From: a bacterium BMS3Bbin14
Lineage (GTDB): Bacteria > Desulfobacterota > Desulfobulbia > Desulfobulbales > Desulfobulbaceae
Assembly (NCBI GenBank): GCA_002897615.1
Contig: BDTX01000005.1
Location: 62,001-126,000, forward strand
Reading direction: 5' to 3'
Length of the DNA stretch: 64,000 bases
In this document: positions 42,014 through 50,383 of the stretch, piece after piece
Layout of the letters: each line of letters starts with the position of its first letter
Numbering within the stretch: the first letter of the stretch is position 1
Notes under the pieces: model-generated
What the model was told of the DNA's origin: nothing
What the model saw: the letters and a program-made list of their open reading frames with translations, nothing else
The model's database searches: none
Translations under genes and position numbers: made by a program

Positions 42014-42122
42014 CCTGAATCCGTGACGGCTTGAGGTGATATTCCATGCAATATCTGAAATTTATTCCATTATCGCCAAATAAACGCATTTTCCGGTCTT
42101 CACCGCGCCGGACTGCGGGACT
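42014..42122 (+). repeat. MITE-like repeat, left half
   Basis: CCTGAATCCGTGACGGCTTG, the AT-rich core and CACCGCGCCGGACTGCGGGA; the right half is found 846 bases farther on, beyond the flavoprotein gene, in the same orientation. Confidence 0.8.
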
Positions 42123-42162
42123 CCATATAATATGTCCAAATACAACAATTGCGGTGTCGCCG

Positions 42163-42191
42163 TTGACATGAGCGGCAGTTTCAGGGATAAT
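42163..42191 (+). promoter_or_regulatory. Strong sigma-70-type promoter of the flavoprotein gene
   Basis: TTGACA at 42163-42168, a 17-base spacer and GATAAT at 42186-42191: a consensus -35 with a 5/6 -10. It lies 186 bases upstream of the ATG, leaving a long leader in which no known riboswitch was recognised. Confidence 0.65.
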
Positions 42192-42376
42192 CCAAAGTAT
42201 CGGTTCACCGGGGACAATAAAACCGGGATAAACTGAAAAGTATGTATAAGCACTGAAGTGAAGGCTCTCGTTGGGTCCACAGAGTAGGGCAGGGTGGCGA
42301 CACTATGCGGGGATGACGGATTTTTTGCCCCCCTTGTATGAACGGTTTTGAATAAAGAAGAGAGGAGAGGTTCAGG

Positions 42377-42952
42377 ATGAAGGTTGTAGCGTTTAACGGC
42401 AGTGCCAGAAAGGATGGGAATACCTCGATGCTCATCAATTACGTCTTTGAGGAGCTGGAAAAAGAGGGAATTGAAACGGAACAGGTCCAGCTTGCCGGAG
42501 AGCATCCTCACGGCTGCATAGCCTGCTACAAGTGTTTTAAGAATAAAAACAGGCGTTGCGATGTTGAAAGCGACTGCATCAACGAATGTATCGAAAAAAT
42601 GCTGGCTGCGGATGGTATTATTCTGGCTTCACCCACCTATTTTGCCAACCTCAGTACGGAAATCAAGGCGCTCATAGATCGTTCCGGCATGACTTCCAGG
42701 GCCAACGGCGATATGCTGCAAAGAAAGGTGGGGGCGGCCGTCGTTGCCCAGCGGCGGGGTGGTGCCGTTCATGTCTTTGATTCCATTAATCATTTTTTTA
42801 CAATCGGCCAGATGATCATTGTCGGCTCCAGTTACTGGAACTTTGCCAATGGCCGGGATAAAGGCGAGGTCGCCGACGATACGGAAGGGGTCGAGACCAT
42901 GCGCACCCTGGGCCGAAACATGGCCTGGCTGCTAAAGAAAATACGAGGATGA
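42377..42952 (+). CDS. Flavodoxin-fold NAD(P)H-dependent FMN/iron-sulfur flavoprotein
   Basis: 191 residues. The FMN phosphate loop is NGSARKDGNTSMLINY at the N-terminus. The Cys-rich segment GCIACYKCFKNKNRRC with CINECIEKM is typical of iron-sulfur flavoproteins and related reductases, and ILASPTYFANLSTEIKALIDR is the second FMN-binding loop. It likely reduces quinones or takes part in oxidative-stress electron transfer in the cytoplasm. It is enclosed between the two halves of one MITE-like repeat and has its own promoter, so it may travel as a cassette. Confidence 0.85.
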   Translation: MKVVAFNGSARKDGNTSMLINYVFEELEKEGIETEQVQLAGEHPHGCIACYKCFKNKNRRCDVESDCINECIEKMLAADGIILASPTYFANLSTEIKALIDRSGMTSRANGDMLQRKVGAAVVAQRRGGAVHVFDSINHFFTIGQMIIVGSSYWNFANGRDKGEVADDTEGVETMRTLGRNMAWLLKKIRG

Positions 42953-42967
42953 TCGGGGCCGGCACCT

Positions 42968-43097
42968 GACCGCGCCGCCCTGGGGGGTCCGATAACGGCA
43001 CATCTGCTGCGTTGGCAACCAGTTGATATCTCTCCAGGATAATCAACATCGTTGCCGCCTTGCATCTGCACCGCTCTCGAACATTCACTGATCCAGG
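42968..43097 (+). repeat. MITE-like repeat, right half
   Basis: ACCGCGCCGCCCTGGGGGGT, ATAACGGCACATCTGCTGCG, CCAGGATAATCAACATCG, GCCGCCTTGCATCTGCACCG and the terminus CATTCACTGATCCAGG. It continues where the left half at 42014-42122 stops, with about 14 bases of overlap. Confidence 0.8.
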
Positions 43098-43135
43098 TTG
43101 TATTGAGCTAATCATTTTTTGACAAGACCAGGTAG

Positions 43136-45280
43136 ATGTCACGCGCTGAAACTGAAAATGTCATTCTGCAAAAAATTGAAAGCATTCAGCAACTCAAGGA
43201 TGTTGACTCGATTCTTGAGGCCGTGCTGTTGGAGGCCCGGAAGCTGGCCCGGGCCGATGCCGGCACTATATTCCTGGCCAGCCGGTCCAGCCTGACTTTC
43301 GGTTATGTGCAAACCGGCGCCGATCCTCTCCATAATGATGCCATCTCCTCCCTTTACATGCACTATACCGTGCCGATCGATAAGAGCTCGATCGTTGGCT
43401 ATACCGCAACAACCGGGCAACAGGTTATCATTGATGACGCGAACCGACTGTCTCCCGATCTGCCTTTTTCGTTCAACTCGTTTTTTGACCGGAAAACCGG
43501 GTACCGGACCCGGTCCGTTTTTACCCTGCCGCTGAAGACCATGGGGGGCAGGCTGGTCGGGGTCATGCAGCTCATTAATGCAATGGATCGGGACGGCAGG
43601 CCGTCAAGCTTTTCAGCCGAGACCCGGTCATATATTTCCTTTTTCGCTAACTATGCCGCCTCGGCAATTGAACGCGGCCGGTGGGGCCGTGAACTCATCC
43701 TGCGCATGATCAAGATGGCGGAGTTGCGCGATCCCGGCGAGACGGCGGCCCACGTCCACCGGGTGAGTGCGATCTCGGTGGAAATCTATAGTAAATGGGC
43801 CGGCAACAGAAACCTGGAGCCCCAGGAAATCAAACGGTTCAAGGACCTTCTCCGGCCGGCGGCAATGTTGCACGATGTCGGCAAGGTGGGCATTCCCGAT
43901 GAAATATTAAAAAAACCGGGCGGCCTGACTGATGACGAGTTTGAATTGATTAAACTGCACACGGCCTACGGCGCCAATCTTTTTGAAAATACCGGCTCCG
44001 ACCTTGATCGGATGGGCATGGAAATCGCCCTTAACCACCATGAGAAATGGGACGGTACCGGCTATCCCGGCTATCCTTCCGGCTGCGTCGTCCTCCATGA
44101 TCAAAATAAAAGGCCGAAAAAGGGGGAAGAGATTCCCCTGGCCGCCAGGATCGTTGCCCTGGCGGATGTCTTTGACGCCCTGGCAAATAAAAGAACCTAC
44201 AAGAAGGCCTGGCCCCGGGAGGAAATCTACGCCATTTTTCGCCAAGAATCCGGCAAACACTTTGATCCCGAACTGGTCGAGATTTTTCTCCAGATCACCG
44301 ACGTGGTTGAGGCAATCCAGTTGCGTTATCAAGACAGTTGGCAGAGTTCAAAAATACGGATCCCGGCGGCAACGTCTTTCAAAAATCCGAATTTCGTCCA
44401 GGAACAACAGCTGGCCTGCGGCTGCCCCCGGGACATCTTCAAGGAAATCAAGCTGATTATCTCCATGGTGACTGAAGATTTTAACTTTGATTTTCTTGAA
44501 CTGACGTTCGTTAATGTTATTAAAATTTTTTCCGGTGAATATCCCGGCTACCAGGTAAGCAATACTTTTTATCACAACCTGAACCACACCATGGCCATCG
44601 CCCTGGCCGTGGTTCGTCTCATCCATGGCCTGTTCGTCAAGGGCACCCGGTTCTCCCCGGAGATAATCGAGAATGGCGTGCTGGCCGCGTGGTTTCATGA
44701 TATTGGCCTGATTCAGAAAAAATCGGACCGGGAAGGAACCGGCGCAAAATATACCAAGCAGCACGAAGAACGTTCGATCCAGTTCCTGCTGGAATACATG
44801 CAGTCCCAGGGCAGAGACGTCGAAGACAGCAGACGTTGCGCCCAGATGATCAAGTGTACCAAGCTGACCGCTTCGCCGCAGGATCTTTCTTTTGAATCCG
44901 ACGAGGTCCGGCTGATGGGCTATATCCTGGGCACCGCCGATATCGTGTCCCAGATGGCCGACCGGGGCTACCTGGAGCGCCTGCCGCTTCTCTTTGAAGA
45001 GCTGCGGGAGGGCGGGGTCGCAGAGTATGAATCCACCGTTGATATTTATCATGAAACCGTTGATTTTTTCCAGACGGTTATCCGCAAAAGGCTTTTTCAT
45101 GAATTTGACGGGGTCATTGAAGCCGTGCGCTTTCATTTTCAGAAACGGTGGAATGTTGACCGTAATCTCTATATCGTGGCGATTGAAAATAATATTAATT
45201 ATATTCAAAAGCTTAACGAAAAATGCCCGGACGATCTCGAATGCTACCAGCGGTATCTGCGTCGGCAGATCAACTATTAG
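43136..45280 (+). CDS. GAF and HD-GYP protein with a second C-terminal HD domain
   Basis: 714 residues. GAF about 15-185 (VLLEARKLARADAGTIFLA; YRTRSVFTLPLKTMGGRLVG). HD-GYP about 200-410 with HVHRVSAISVEIY, LHDVGKVGIPDEILKK and NHHEKWDGTGYPG, the residues for a di-metal c-di-GMP phosphodiesterase. A second, more diverged HD region lies in the C-terminal third (YHNLNHTMAIALAVVRLI; AAWFHDIGLIQKK; HEERSIQFLLEYM), similar to PDEase-type HD folds. No transmembrane segments. It probably turns over c-di-GMP in response to a GAF ligand; the second HD domain may act on another nucleotide. Confidence 0.86.
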   Translation: MSRAETENVILQKIESIQQLKDVDSILEAVLLEARKLARADAGTIFLASRSSLTFGYVQTGADPLHNDAISSLYMHYTVPIDKSSIVGYTATTGQQVIIDDANRLSPDLPFSFNSFFDRKTGYRTRSVFTLPLKTMGGRLVGVMQLINAMDRDGRPSSFSAETRSYISFFANYAASAIERGRWGRELILRMIKMAELRDPGETAAHVHRVSAISVEIYSKWAGNRNLEPQEIKRFKDLLRPAAMLHDVGKVGIPDEILKKPGGLTDDEFELIKLHTAYGANLFENTGSDLDRMGMEIALNHHEKWDGTGYPGYPSGCVVLHDQNKRPKKGEEIPLAARIVALADVFDALANKRTYKKAWPREEIYAIFRQESGKHFDPELVEIFLQITDVVEAIQLRYQDSWQSSKIRIPAATSFKNPNFVQEQQLACGCPRDIFKEIKLIISMVTEDFNFDFLELTFVNVIKIFSGEYPGYQVSNTFYHNLNHTMAIALAVVRLIHGLFVKGTRFSPEIIENGVLAAWFHDIGLIQKKSDREGTGAKYTKQHEERSIQFLLEYMQSQGRDVEDSRRCAQMIKCTKLTASPQDLSFESDEVRLMGYILGTADIVSQMADRGYLERLPLLFEELREGGVAEYESTVDIYHETVDFFQTVIRKRLFHEFDGVIEAVRFHFQKRWNVDRNLYIVAIENNINYIQKLNEKCPDDLECYQRYLRRQINY

Positions 45281-45499
45281 AACTCCGGCCCAGGCGGTGA
45301 AACGGTGAATAAGCGGCAGGATGATAGAGTGTCAGCTCGACGAAAATCGATTTTTAATTGGGAGCAATTATCGGTCGCCTCGGCTATAAAGACAGCAAAA
45401 TTATTGACTGAATCGGGGGCCAACGGCAACGTTTCAGCTTCTGCAGGGCAGGGGAGAAAACGGAAAACCTTGCTTGCGGCGGGGAAGGAGGGAATCTAC

Positions 45500-45940
45500 A
45501 TGCTGGTGATCTGCGAAGACTGCGCAAAAAAATATAACATCGATGAATCGAAAATACAGGGGCCGCGCGCCCGTTTTATCTGCAAGGAATGCGGCCATAT
45601 CATTATTGTCAACAAGCCGGGAAGCTCAAGGCCTCCGGCCTCATCTTCGGGAACAGCGCCCGGCGGCTCAACAATAGATCTTTTCAAGGAAATGCAGGGG
45701 GCGGCTCCCCCGCATGTCCATGAAGAAAAACCGGAACCTTCAGCGTCTGCTGCTCCGCAACAGATTCAGGAGGAGCCGGAACCGCCGCCGGAGCCGGCAC
45801 CGGCACCGGATACCGGGGAAAAAGGAAAAGACGGCGGCCTGCCCGTCAGCATGCACTTCATCTTTGCCCTGTTGTACACCATAATCAGCACCATCGGGGT
45901 CCTGGGCTATCTTTCCGCGAACGTGTCGGAGGCAGCTTGA
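45500..45940 (+). CDS. Zinc-ribbon (MJ0042-type) membrane protein, possibly 5' half of a split gene
   Basis: The favoured start is the ATG at 45500 with GGAAGGAGGG upstream; a GTG at 45305 in frame would add 65 residues of no recognisable type. 146 residues: N-terminal zinc ribbon CEDCAKKYNID...FICKECGHII, a Pro/Glu-rich linker (PEPPPEPAPAPD) and a membrane segment (MHFIFALLYTIISTIGVLGY). It stops just before a frame that continues with a second membrane segment and a HAMP domain. Confidence 0.65.
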   Translation: MLVICEDCAKKYNIDESKIQGPRARFICKECGHIIIVNKPGSSRPPASSSGTAPGGSTIDLFKEMQGAAPPHVHEEKPEPSASAAPQQIQEEPEPPPEPAPAPDTGEKGKDGGLPVSMHFIFALLYTIISTIGVLGYLSANVSEAA

Positions 45941-45941
45941 T

Positions 45942-46181
45942 TTGCGGACAGACGTTATCGTCACGTCATTCTCGCTGGTTGGCGTGGTCGCCGTTGTCGG
46001 TATCGTGATCTTTTTTTTTCTTTCCCGGCTTATCGCGAAACCGCTGGATGAATTGACCGCCGCCGCCAACCGGATCAACGATGGCGGGCTTGACTCTCCT
46101 GTTGTTCCCAGGGGACCCCGAGAGGTGCGCGAACTGGCCGCCGCCCTGGAGAGAGTGCGCCTTTCTTCCCGCCGAAAGTAA
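45942..46181 (+). CDS. HAMP-domain membrane fragment, possibly 3' half of the preceding gene
   Basis: TTG start at 45942 with GGAGG eight bases upstream; 79 residues. A membrane segment (VTSFSLVGVVAVVGIVIFFF) leads into a HAMP domain (LSRLIAKPLDELTAAANRIN; GPREVRELAAALERVRL). It is in the +1 frame relative to the upstream gene. Skipping one base near 45938 would fuse the two into one protein with a periplasmic loop between two membrane segments and a HAMP output. No kinase or chemotaxis domain follows; a MITE-like repeat begins three bases after the stop. Confidence 0.55.
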   Translation: MRTDVIVTSFSLVGVVAVVGIVIFFFLSRLIAKPLDELTAAANRINDGGLDSPVVPRGPREVRELAAALERVRLSSRRK

Positions 46182-46183
46182 GA

Positions 46184-46362
46184 CCTGAATCCGTGACGGC
46201 TTGAGGTGAGACTCCAGGGAATATATGAATTTTATTTCATTATTATCGAATAAGCACATTTGCCGGTCTTCACCGCGCCGCCCTGCGGGGCGCCCGATAA
46301 CGGCGCATCTCAAGATAATCAACATCGTTGCCGCCTTGCATCTGCACCGTTCTCGAACGCTT
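46184..46362 (+). repeat. MITE-like repeat with internal deletion
   Basis: Left end CCTGAATCCGTGACGGCTTG, the core, GCGCCGCCCTGCGGGGCGCC, ATAACGGCGCATCT, then a direct jump to AAGATAATCAACATCGTTGC. About 40 central bases are lost. The right tip ends at GTTCTCGAACGCTTA. Confidence 0.8.
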
Positions 46363-46378
46363 AGATGGGGTGCCAGCA

Positions 46379-46486
46379 GTAAGCCGCCACAGGTGCCACA
46401 GATTTACGTAGTCGCTTCCGTTCGCTATAGTCCCTCTATGCGGGCGGGAGCGACCGCGTGAAGATGGGGTGCCTGTGGCGGCTTAC
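46379..46486. repeat. 108-bp near-palindromic repeat, type B
   Basis: It begins GTAAGCCGCCACAGGTGCC and ends GCCTGTGGCGGCTTAC, with compensatory changes in both arms relative to the copies at 5092 and 32143 (GCCGCC/GGCGGC instead of ACCGTC/GACGGT). Covarying arms imply that the folded form is maintained or copied. Its terminal TTAC supplies the rlmN stop codon on the minus strand. Confidence 0.85.
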
Positions 46487-47526
46487 TGCAGTTTACCGGC
46501 CAGTTGACCGCAGGCCGCTGAAATATCTTCCCCCCGGCTCTGGCGGATAAAAACAGTATAGCCGCGCTGCCTGAGAATCTGCTGAAACCGCAGAATTCGA
46601 TCCCGGCCCGGGCTTCTGAACTCCCGGTTTTGTGTGGTATTCATGGCCAGCAGGTTGATCTTGCAGGGCACCTCCCGCAGCAGGTCCGCCAGTCTTGCCG
46701 CCGCCTCATCCGAATCGTTGATTCCCGCCAGCAGGGTGTACTCAAACATAATCCGCTGCCTTTTTTTCTTGGGAAACTCCCGGCAGGCGGCAATCAATAC
46801 GGCCAGCGGATATTTTTTATTGACCGGCATGAGCCGGCTGCGGATGAGATCATCCGCGGCATGCAGGGACACCGCCAGGTTGACATCTGTTTTTCTCCCG
46901 AGTTCGAGCATCTGCGGTACCAGGCCGCAGGTGGAAATCGTGATCCTGCGGCTGGAAAAGTCGAGTCCGCGCTGTTCGGTCAGGATCGACAGGGCCGCCA
47001 GCAGGTTATCAAGGTTGGCCAGCGGCTCGCCCATGCCCATAAAAACAAGGTTGGTCAAGCGGCCCTGTTTTTCCGCCGCCATCCGCTCCAGGACTCCACA
47101 GACCTGGTTGACGATTTCCGCCGGCCGCAGGTTACGGCTGAAGCCCATCGTCCCGGTCAGGCAGAAAGAACAGCCCATGGCGCAGCCGACCTGCGAGGAA
47201 ACACACAGGGTGTTACGGTCTTCTTCCGGAATCAGCACCGATTCGATGACCAGGGAATCTTCAAGGCGGAAGCCGAATTTGACCGAACCGTCACGGGATG
47301 TCTCGATAACCGGGTCGGTAAACCGGCTTATGCGGGCATGCTTTGCCAGGGTGGCCCTGAAATCCTTGGCCAGGTCGGTCATCCGGGCGAAATCGACAAT
47401 GCCCGGCCGGTAGATCCAGGCCAGGAGCTGGCGGCCTCTGAACGCCGGCTGCCCCAGGGATTCGACGAAATCGACCAGCTGGTCCTGCGTCAGGTCTTTC
47501 AGGTCGGTCAGGGATTGATTGTTCAT
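46483..47526 (-). CDS. rlmN: 23S rRNA (adenine-2503-C2)-methyltransferase, also tRNA A37
   Basis: 347 residues. Radical SAM motif CAMGCSFC near residue 115, upstream VSSQVGC, then NLVFMGMGEPLANLDNLLAA, RITISTCGLVPQM, VNLAVSLHAADD and FEYTLLAGINDSDE. The resolving Cys is in AACGQLAGKL at the C-terminus. RlmN methylates C2 of A2503 in 23S rRNA through a methyl-cysteine intermediate. The stop codon is provided by the flanking 108-bp palindrome. Confidence 0.96.
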   Translation of the reverse strand: MNNQSLTDLKDLTQDQLVDFVESLGQPAFRGRQLLAWIYRPGIVDFARMTDLAKDFRATLAKHARISRFTDPVIETSRDGSVKFGFRLEDSLVIESVLIPEEDRNTLCVSSQVGCAMGCSFCLTGTMGFSRNLRPAEIVNQVCGVLERMAAEKQGRLTNLVFMGMGEPLANLDNLLAALSILTEQRGLDFSSRRITISTCGLVPQMLELGRKTDVNLAVSLHAADDLIRSRLMPVNKKYPLAVLIAACREFPKKKRQRIMFEYTLLAGINDSDEAAARLADLLREVPCKINLLAMNTTQNREFRSPGRDRILRFQQILRQRGYTVFIRQSRGEDISAACGQLAGKLQ

Positions 47527-47557
47527 GGCTGGTTGTTTGGCAGAAAACGCTGGTCTT

Positions 47558-48427
47558 TCACAGCGCCCGGCGTGTTTCCGGTTTTAATTCAATCGTGCCG
47601 CTCAGGGCCTGATCGATAATGGCGATAAATTTCTCCTGGTCCCTGGGCAGCCGGCCGTCCAGGGTAAAATAGTTGGAGGCGTGATTGGCCTGAAACTGTG
47701 CCTTTATTCCCTGGATATGACCAACCAGGGCTCGCAGTTCCCGGAACAGCAGGTCCTGGTCCGGCAGGTGAAACGACCCGGCCCGGTATTGCCGGCCAAG
47801 GGGGGTGTTGTCCATGAGCATCAGGGTCAGGACGGCAATCTGGCGGGGCTCCATCTCGTTCAGCACCCGGGCCGTCGCCAGGGCGTGGTCAAGAGAATGG
47901 CTGCTGCCGGCAATGCCGAGGAGAACCGTAACCGACAGGAAAATACCGGCCTCGCGAACCAGGCGGCCGGCCCTGATCATCTCCCCGGAGCCGGCTCCCT
48001 TGCAGATCGCCTTCAGGGTCGGATCATGGCCGGTTTCCAGGCCCATGTAAATTCGCTTGAGGCCCAGGTCGTTCAGTATCCTCAGTTCAGCGGCCGAACG
48101 GTTCAGGATATCACGGCTGTTGGCGTACAGACTGATGCGGCGGACCCAGGGCAGTTTTTCCCTGATCCGGCCCAGGAGGCGGACGAGTTCGGCCTGGGGG
48201 ATCGCCAGGGCGTCGCCGTCGGCCAGGAAAACCGTTTTCTGGCGCCGGCAGCAGGCGGCCGCAAAATCGATATCCTCCCGGACTGTTTTCTCGTCCTTGA
48301 GGCGGAACTCCTTGTCTCGATAGGCCCCGCAGAAGGTGCAGTGGTTGTGGGAACAGCCGACCGTAACCTGGAGGATAATGGAGTCGGCCTCGCTGGGCGG
48401 CCGGATGATGTTCCCTTCATACTGCAT
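47558..48427 (-). CDS. Radical SAM protein of unknown substrate
   Basis: 289 residues. The 4Fe-4S motif is TVGCSHNHCTFCGAYRDKEF near residue 25, followed by VFLADGDALAIP, RRISLYANSRDIL, LKRIYMGLETGHDPTLKAI and LSVTVLLGIAG, the standard order of the AdoMet radical barrel. It has no additional Cys-rich domain and no B12 or TRAM domain. It lies 31 bases upstream of rlmN on the same strand and may be co-transcribed. The substrate cannot be predicted. Confidence 0.85.
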   Translation of the reverse strand: MQYEGNIIRPPSEADSIILQVTVGCSHNHCTFCGAYRDKEFRLKDEKTVREDIDFAAACCRRQKTVFLADGDALAIPQAELVRLLGRIREKLPWVRRISLYANSRDILNRSAAELRILNDLGLKRIYMGLETGHDPTLKAICKGAGSGEMIRAGRLVREAGIFLSVTVLLGIAGSSHSLDHALATARVLNEMEPRQIAVLTLMLMDNTPLGRQYRAGSFHLPDQDLLFRELRALVGHIQGIKAQFQANHASNYFTLDGRLPRDQEKFIAIIDQALSGTIELKPETRRAL

Positions 48428-48523
48428 AAGTATTCAACGATGAAAAATAGTCACTTTGTTCGAGAAGGCCGGAATGGACGAAGATTAGGTGCCGGTGGGC
48501 TCTTGCAAAAAAGAGCAAGAGGA

Positions 48524-49609
48524 TTAACCGTTGCTGCGGGCGAAATTATCCATGAACGCCACCAGTTTTTCCACTCCTTCCCTGGGGAAGGCATTGTAAA
48601 TGGAGGCCCGGCAGCCGCCGATGGACCGATGGCCCTTGAGACCCACCAGGCCCGCAGCGGTTGCTTCGGCGACAAACTGCGTCTCCAGCTCCGGCGTCGG
48701 CAGGTTGAATGAAATATTCATGTTTGAACGTGAGTCCTTTTCCGCGTGCCCCCGGTAAAAATCGATGCCGTCAATGGCGTCGTACAATATGGCGGCCTTG
48801 GCCGCGTTGATTTTGCCGATGGCCTCAACCCCGCCCCGGTCCTTCAACCATTTCATGACCAGGCCCAGGCAGTAGATGGCGAAGCAGGGTGGGGTGTTGA
48901 ACATGGACCCCTTGTCCGCATGAGTCTTGTAACGCAGCATGGTCGGCACGGCGGCCTCCGGGGTCCGCTCCAGCAGGTCGTCCCGGATGATGACCACGGT
49001 CACCCCGGCCGGCCCCATATTTTTCTGCGCCCCGGCGAAAATAAGGCCAAAGCGGTTGACATCAACGGGCCGGGACATAATGTCCGATGACATGTCGGCG
49101 ATAAGCGTGGTCGGGGTATCGGGAAATTCTGGAAACTGGGTCCCGTAAATCGTATTGTTCGACACGAAATAGAGATATTCACTGTCCGGGTGGACCGTGT
49201 ACTCGTCATCTTTCGGCACCCGGTTGAATTTGGCCTCCTGGCTGGAATAGGCCACGTCGATTTCGCCGAAGAGCCGGGCCTCCTTGATGGCCTTGCCCGA
49301 CCAGGCGCCGGTGTTCAGGTAGGTTGCCCGCTTGTTGCCGCCCAGCAGGTTCATCGGGATCATGAAAAACTGCGTAGAGGCCCCGCCCTGGAGAAACAGG
49401 ACCTTGTAGTTATCGGGGATTCCCATCAATTCACGAACCAGGGCTTCGGCCTCCGCCGCCACGGCCATGAATTCCTTGCTGCGGTGGCTCATCTCGATGA
49501 TGCCCATGCCCCGGTCATGAAAATTGACGATATCCTTTGCCGCCTCCTGCAGCACAGGGTAGGGCAGGGTGGACGGGCCTGGGTTGAAATTATAAACTCT
49601 GTCGGGCAT
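48524..49609 (-). CDS. serC: Phosphoserine aminotransferase
   Basis: 361 residues from the ATG at 49609 (GGAGAAAAACC upstream); in-frame codons upstream include MITE sequence and are not coding. MPDRVYNFNPGPSTLPYPVL opens the protein. LFLQGGASTQFFMIPMNLL, IFAGAQKNMGPAGVTVVII (PLP Lys in the AGAQKN motif) and the C-terminal GHRSIGGCRASIYNAFP identify SerC. It converts 3-phosphohydroxypyruvate to phosphoserine in serine synthesis. Confidence 0.95.
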   Translation of the reverse strand: MPDRVYNFNPGPSTLPYPVLQEAAKDIVNFHDRGMGIIEMSHRSKEFMAVAAEAEALVRELMGIPDNYKVLFLQGGASTQFFMIPMNLLGGNKRATYLNTGAWSGKAIKEARLFGEIDVAYSSQEAKFNRVPKDDEYTVHPDSEYLYFVSNNTIYGTQFPEFPDTPTTLIADMSSDIMSRPVDVNRFGLIFAGAQKNMGPAGVTVVIIRDDLLERTPEAAVPTMLRYKTHADKGSMFNTPPCFAIYCLGLVMKWLKDRGGVEAIGKINAAKAAILYDAIDGIDFYRGHAEKDSRSNMNISFNLPTPELETQFVAEATAAGLVGLKGHRSIGGCRASIYNAFPREGVEKLVAFMDNFARSNG

Positions 49610-49683
49610 GGTTTTTCTCCTTCGTCTCCCTGGTTTAATTCTTTGTTTTATTATGCTTCCCGGCGGAATATAGATGTCAATGT

Positions 49684-49903
49684 CCTGAATCCGTGAACGT
49701 TCGGGAACGGTGCCGATGCAAGGCGACAACGAGGTTGATTATTCTGGTGTGATATCAACTGGTTGCCAACTCAGCAGCTACGCCGTTCTCGGGCGGACCG
49801 CAGTCCGGCGCGGTGCAGACCGGAAATGAGTTTATTCTGAATATAATGCAATAAATTACATTATATTGCACGAAATGTCACCTCAAGCCGTCACGGACTC
49901 AGG
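49684..49903 (-). repeat. Full-length ~220-bp MITE-like repeat, inverted
   Basis: It starts CCTGAATCCGTGAACGTTCG and ends CCTCAAGCCGTCACGGACTC plus AGG; the central block order is that of the reference copy read on the other strand. It is exactly 220 bp, the same as 4330-4549, and lies between the divergent serC and the trmL 3' end. Confidence 0.85.
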
Positions 49904-50372
49904 GATGCTTAATCCGTATCTGCCGCAGGCCCTCATAGAGGACAATGCCGGCGCTCATTGCCAGGTTGAGGCTGCGGATGTGATTATTTGACATCGGGAC
50001 GGTATAACAGCGGTCTCGGTACAGCGCAAGAATTTCTTCAGGCAAACCTTTCGTCTCCTTGCCGAAAATAAGATAATCTCCCGGCCGGAATTGCGCCTCA
50101 TAGTAAAGACGGTCGACCTTGGTGGTAAAAAAACGGAGCCTGCGTTCGTCCTGGGCGGCAAGAAAGGCATCGAGATTTTCCCAGAAACGAATATCCACGT
50201 AGGGCCAGTAATCCAGGCCGGCCCGTTTAAGATGTTTGTCGTCAGTACTGAAACCAAGGGGGCGGACGAGGTCGAGAACAGTATCGGTAGCCCCGCACAG
50301 GCGGGCAATGGAGCCGGTGTTCGGCGGTATTTCCGGCTCCACCAGCACAATATGAAAAGGTTTTTCTGCCAT
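49899..50372 (-). CDS. trmL: tRNA (cytidine/uridine-34-2'-O)-methyltransferase
   Basis: 157 residues of SPOUT fold: VLVEPEIPPNTGSIARLCGA at the N-terminus, LIFGKETKGLPEEIL in the knot and PMSNNHIRSLNLAMSAGIVL at the C-terminus, the TrmL/YibK signature. It methylates the wobble ribose of tRNA-Leu. The terminal codons CAT CCC TGA use the MITE-like repeat's CCTGA as the stop. Confidence 0.93.
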   Translation of the reverse strand: MAEKPFHIVLVEPEIPPNTGSIARLCGATDTVLDLVRPLGFSTDDKHLKRAGLDYWPYVDIRFWENLDAFLAAQDERRLRFFTTKVDRLYYEAQFRPGDYLIFGKETKGLPEEILALYRDRCYTVPMSNNHIRSLNLAMSAGIVLYEGLRQIRIKHP

Positions 50373-50383
50373 TCGCCGGCTTA

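Noticed and set aside
45930-45945. Programmed +1 frameshift like that of prfB
   Set aside because: The codon before TGA is GCT rather than a slippery CTT, and no downstream stimulatory element is evident; a split gene or restart is more likely.
48524-49729. Longer SerC starting at 49729
   Set aside because: The extra 40 residues are translated from MITE sequence and promoter DNA; SerC homology starts at the ATG at 49609.
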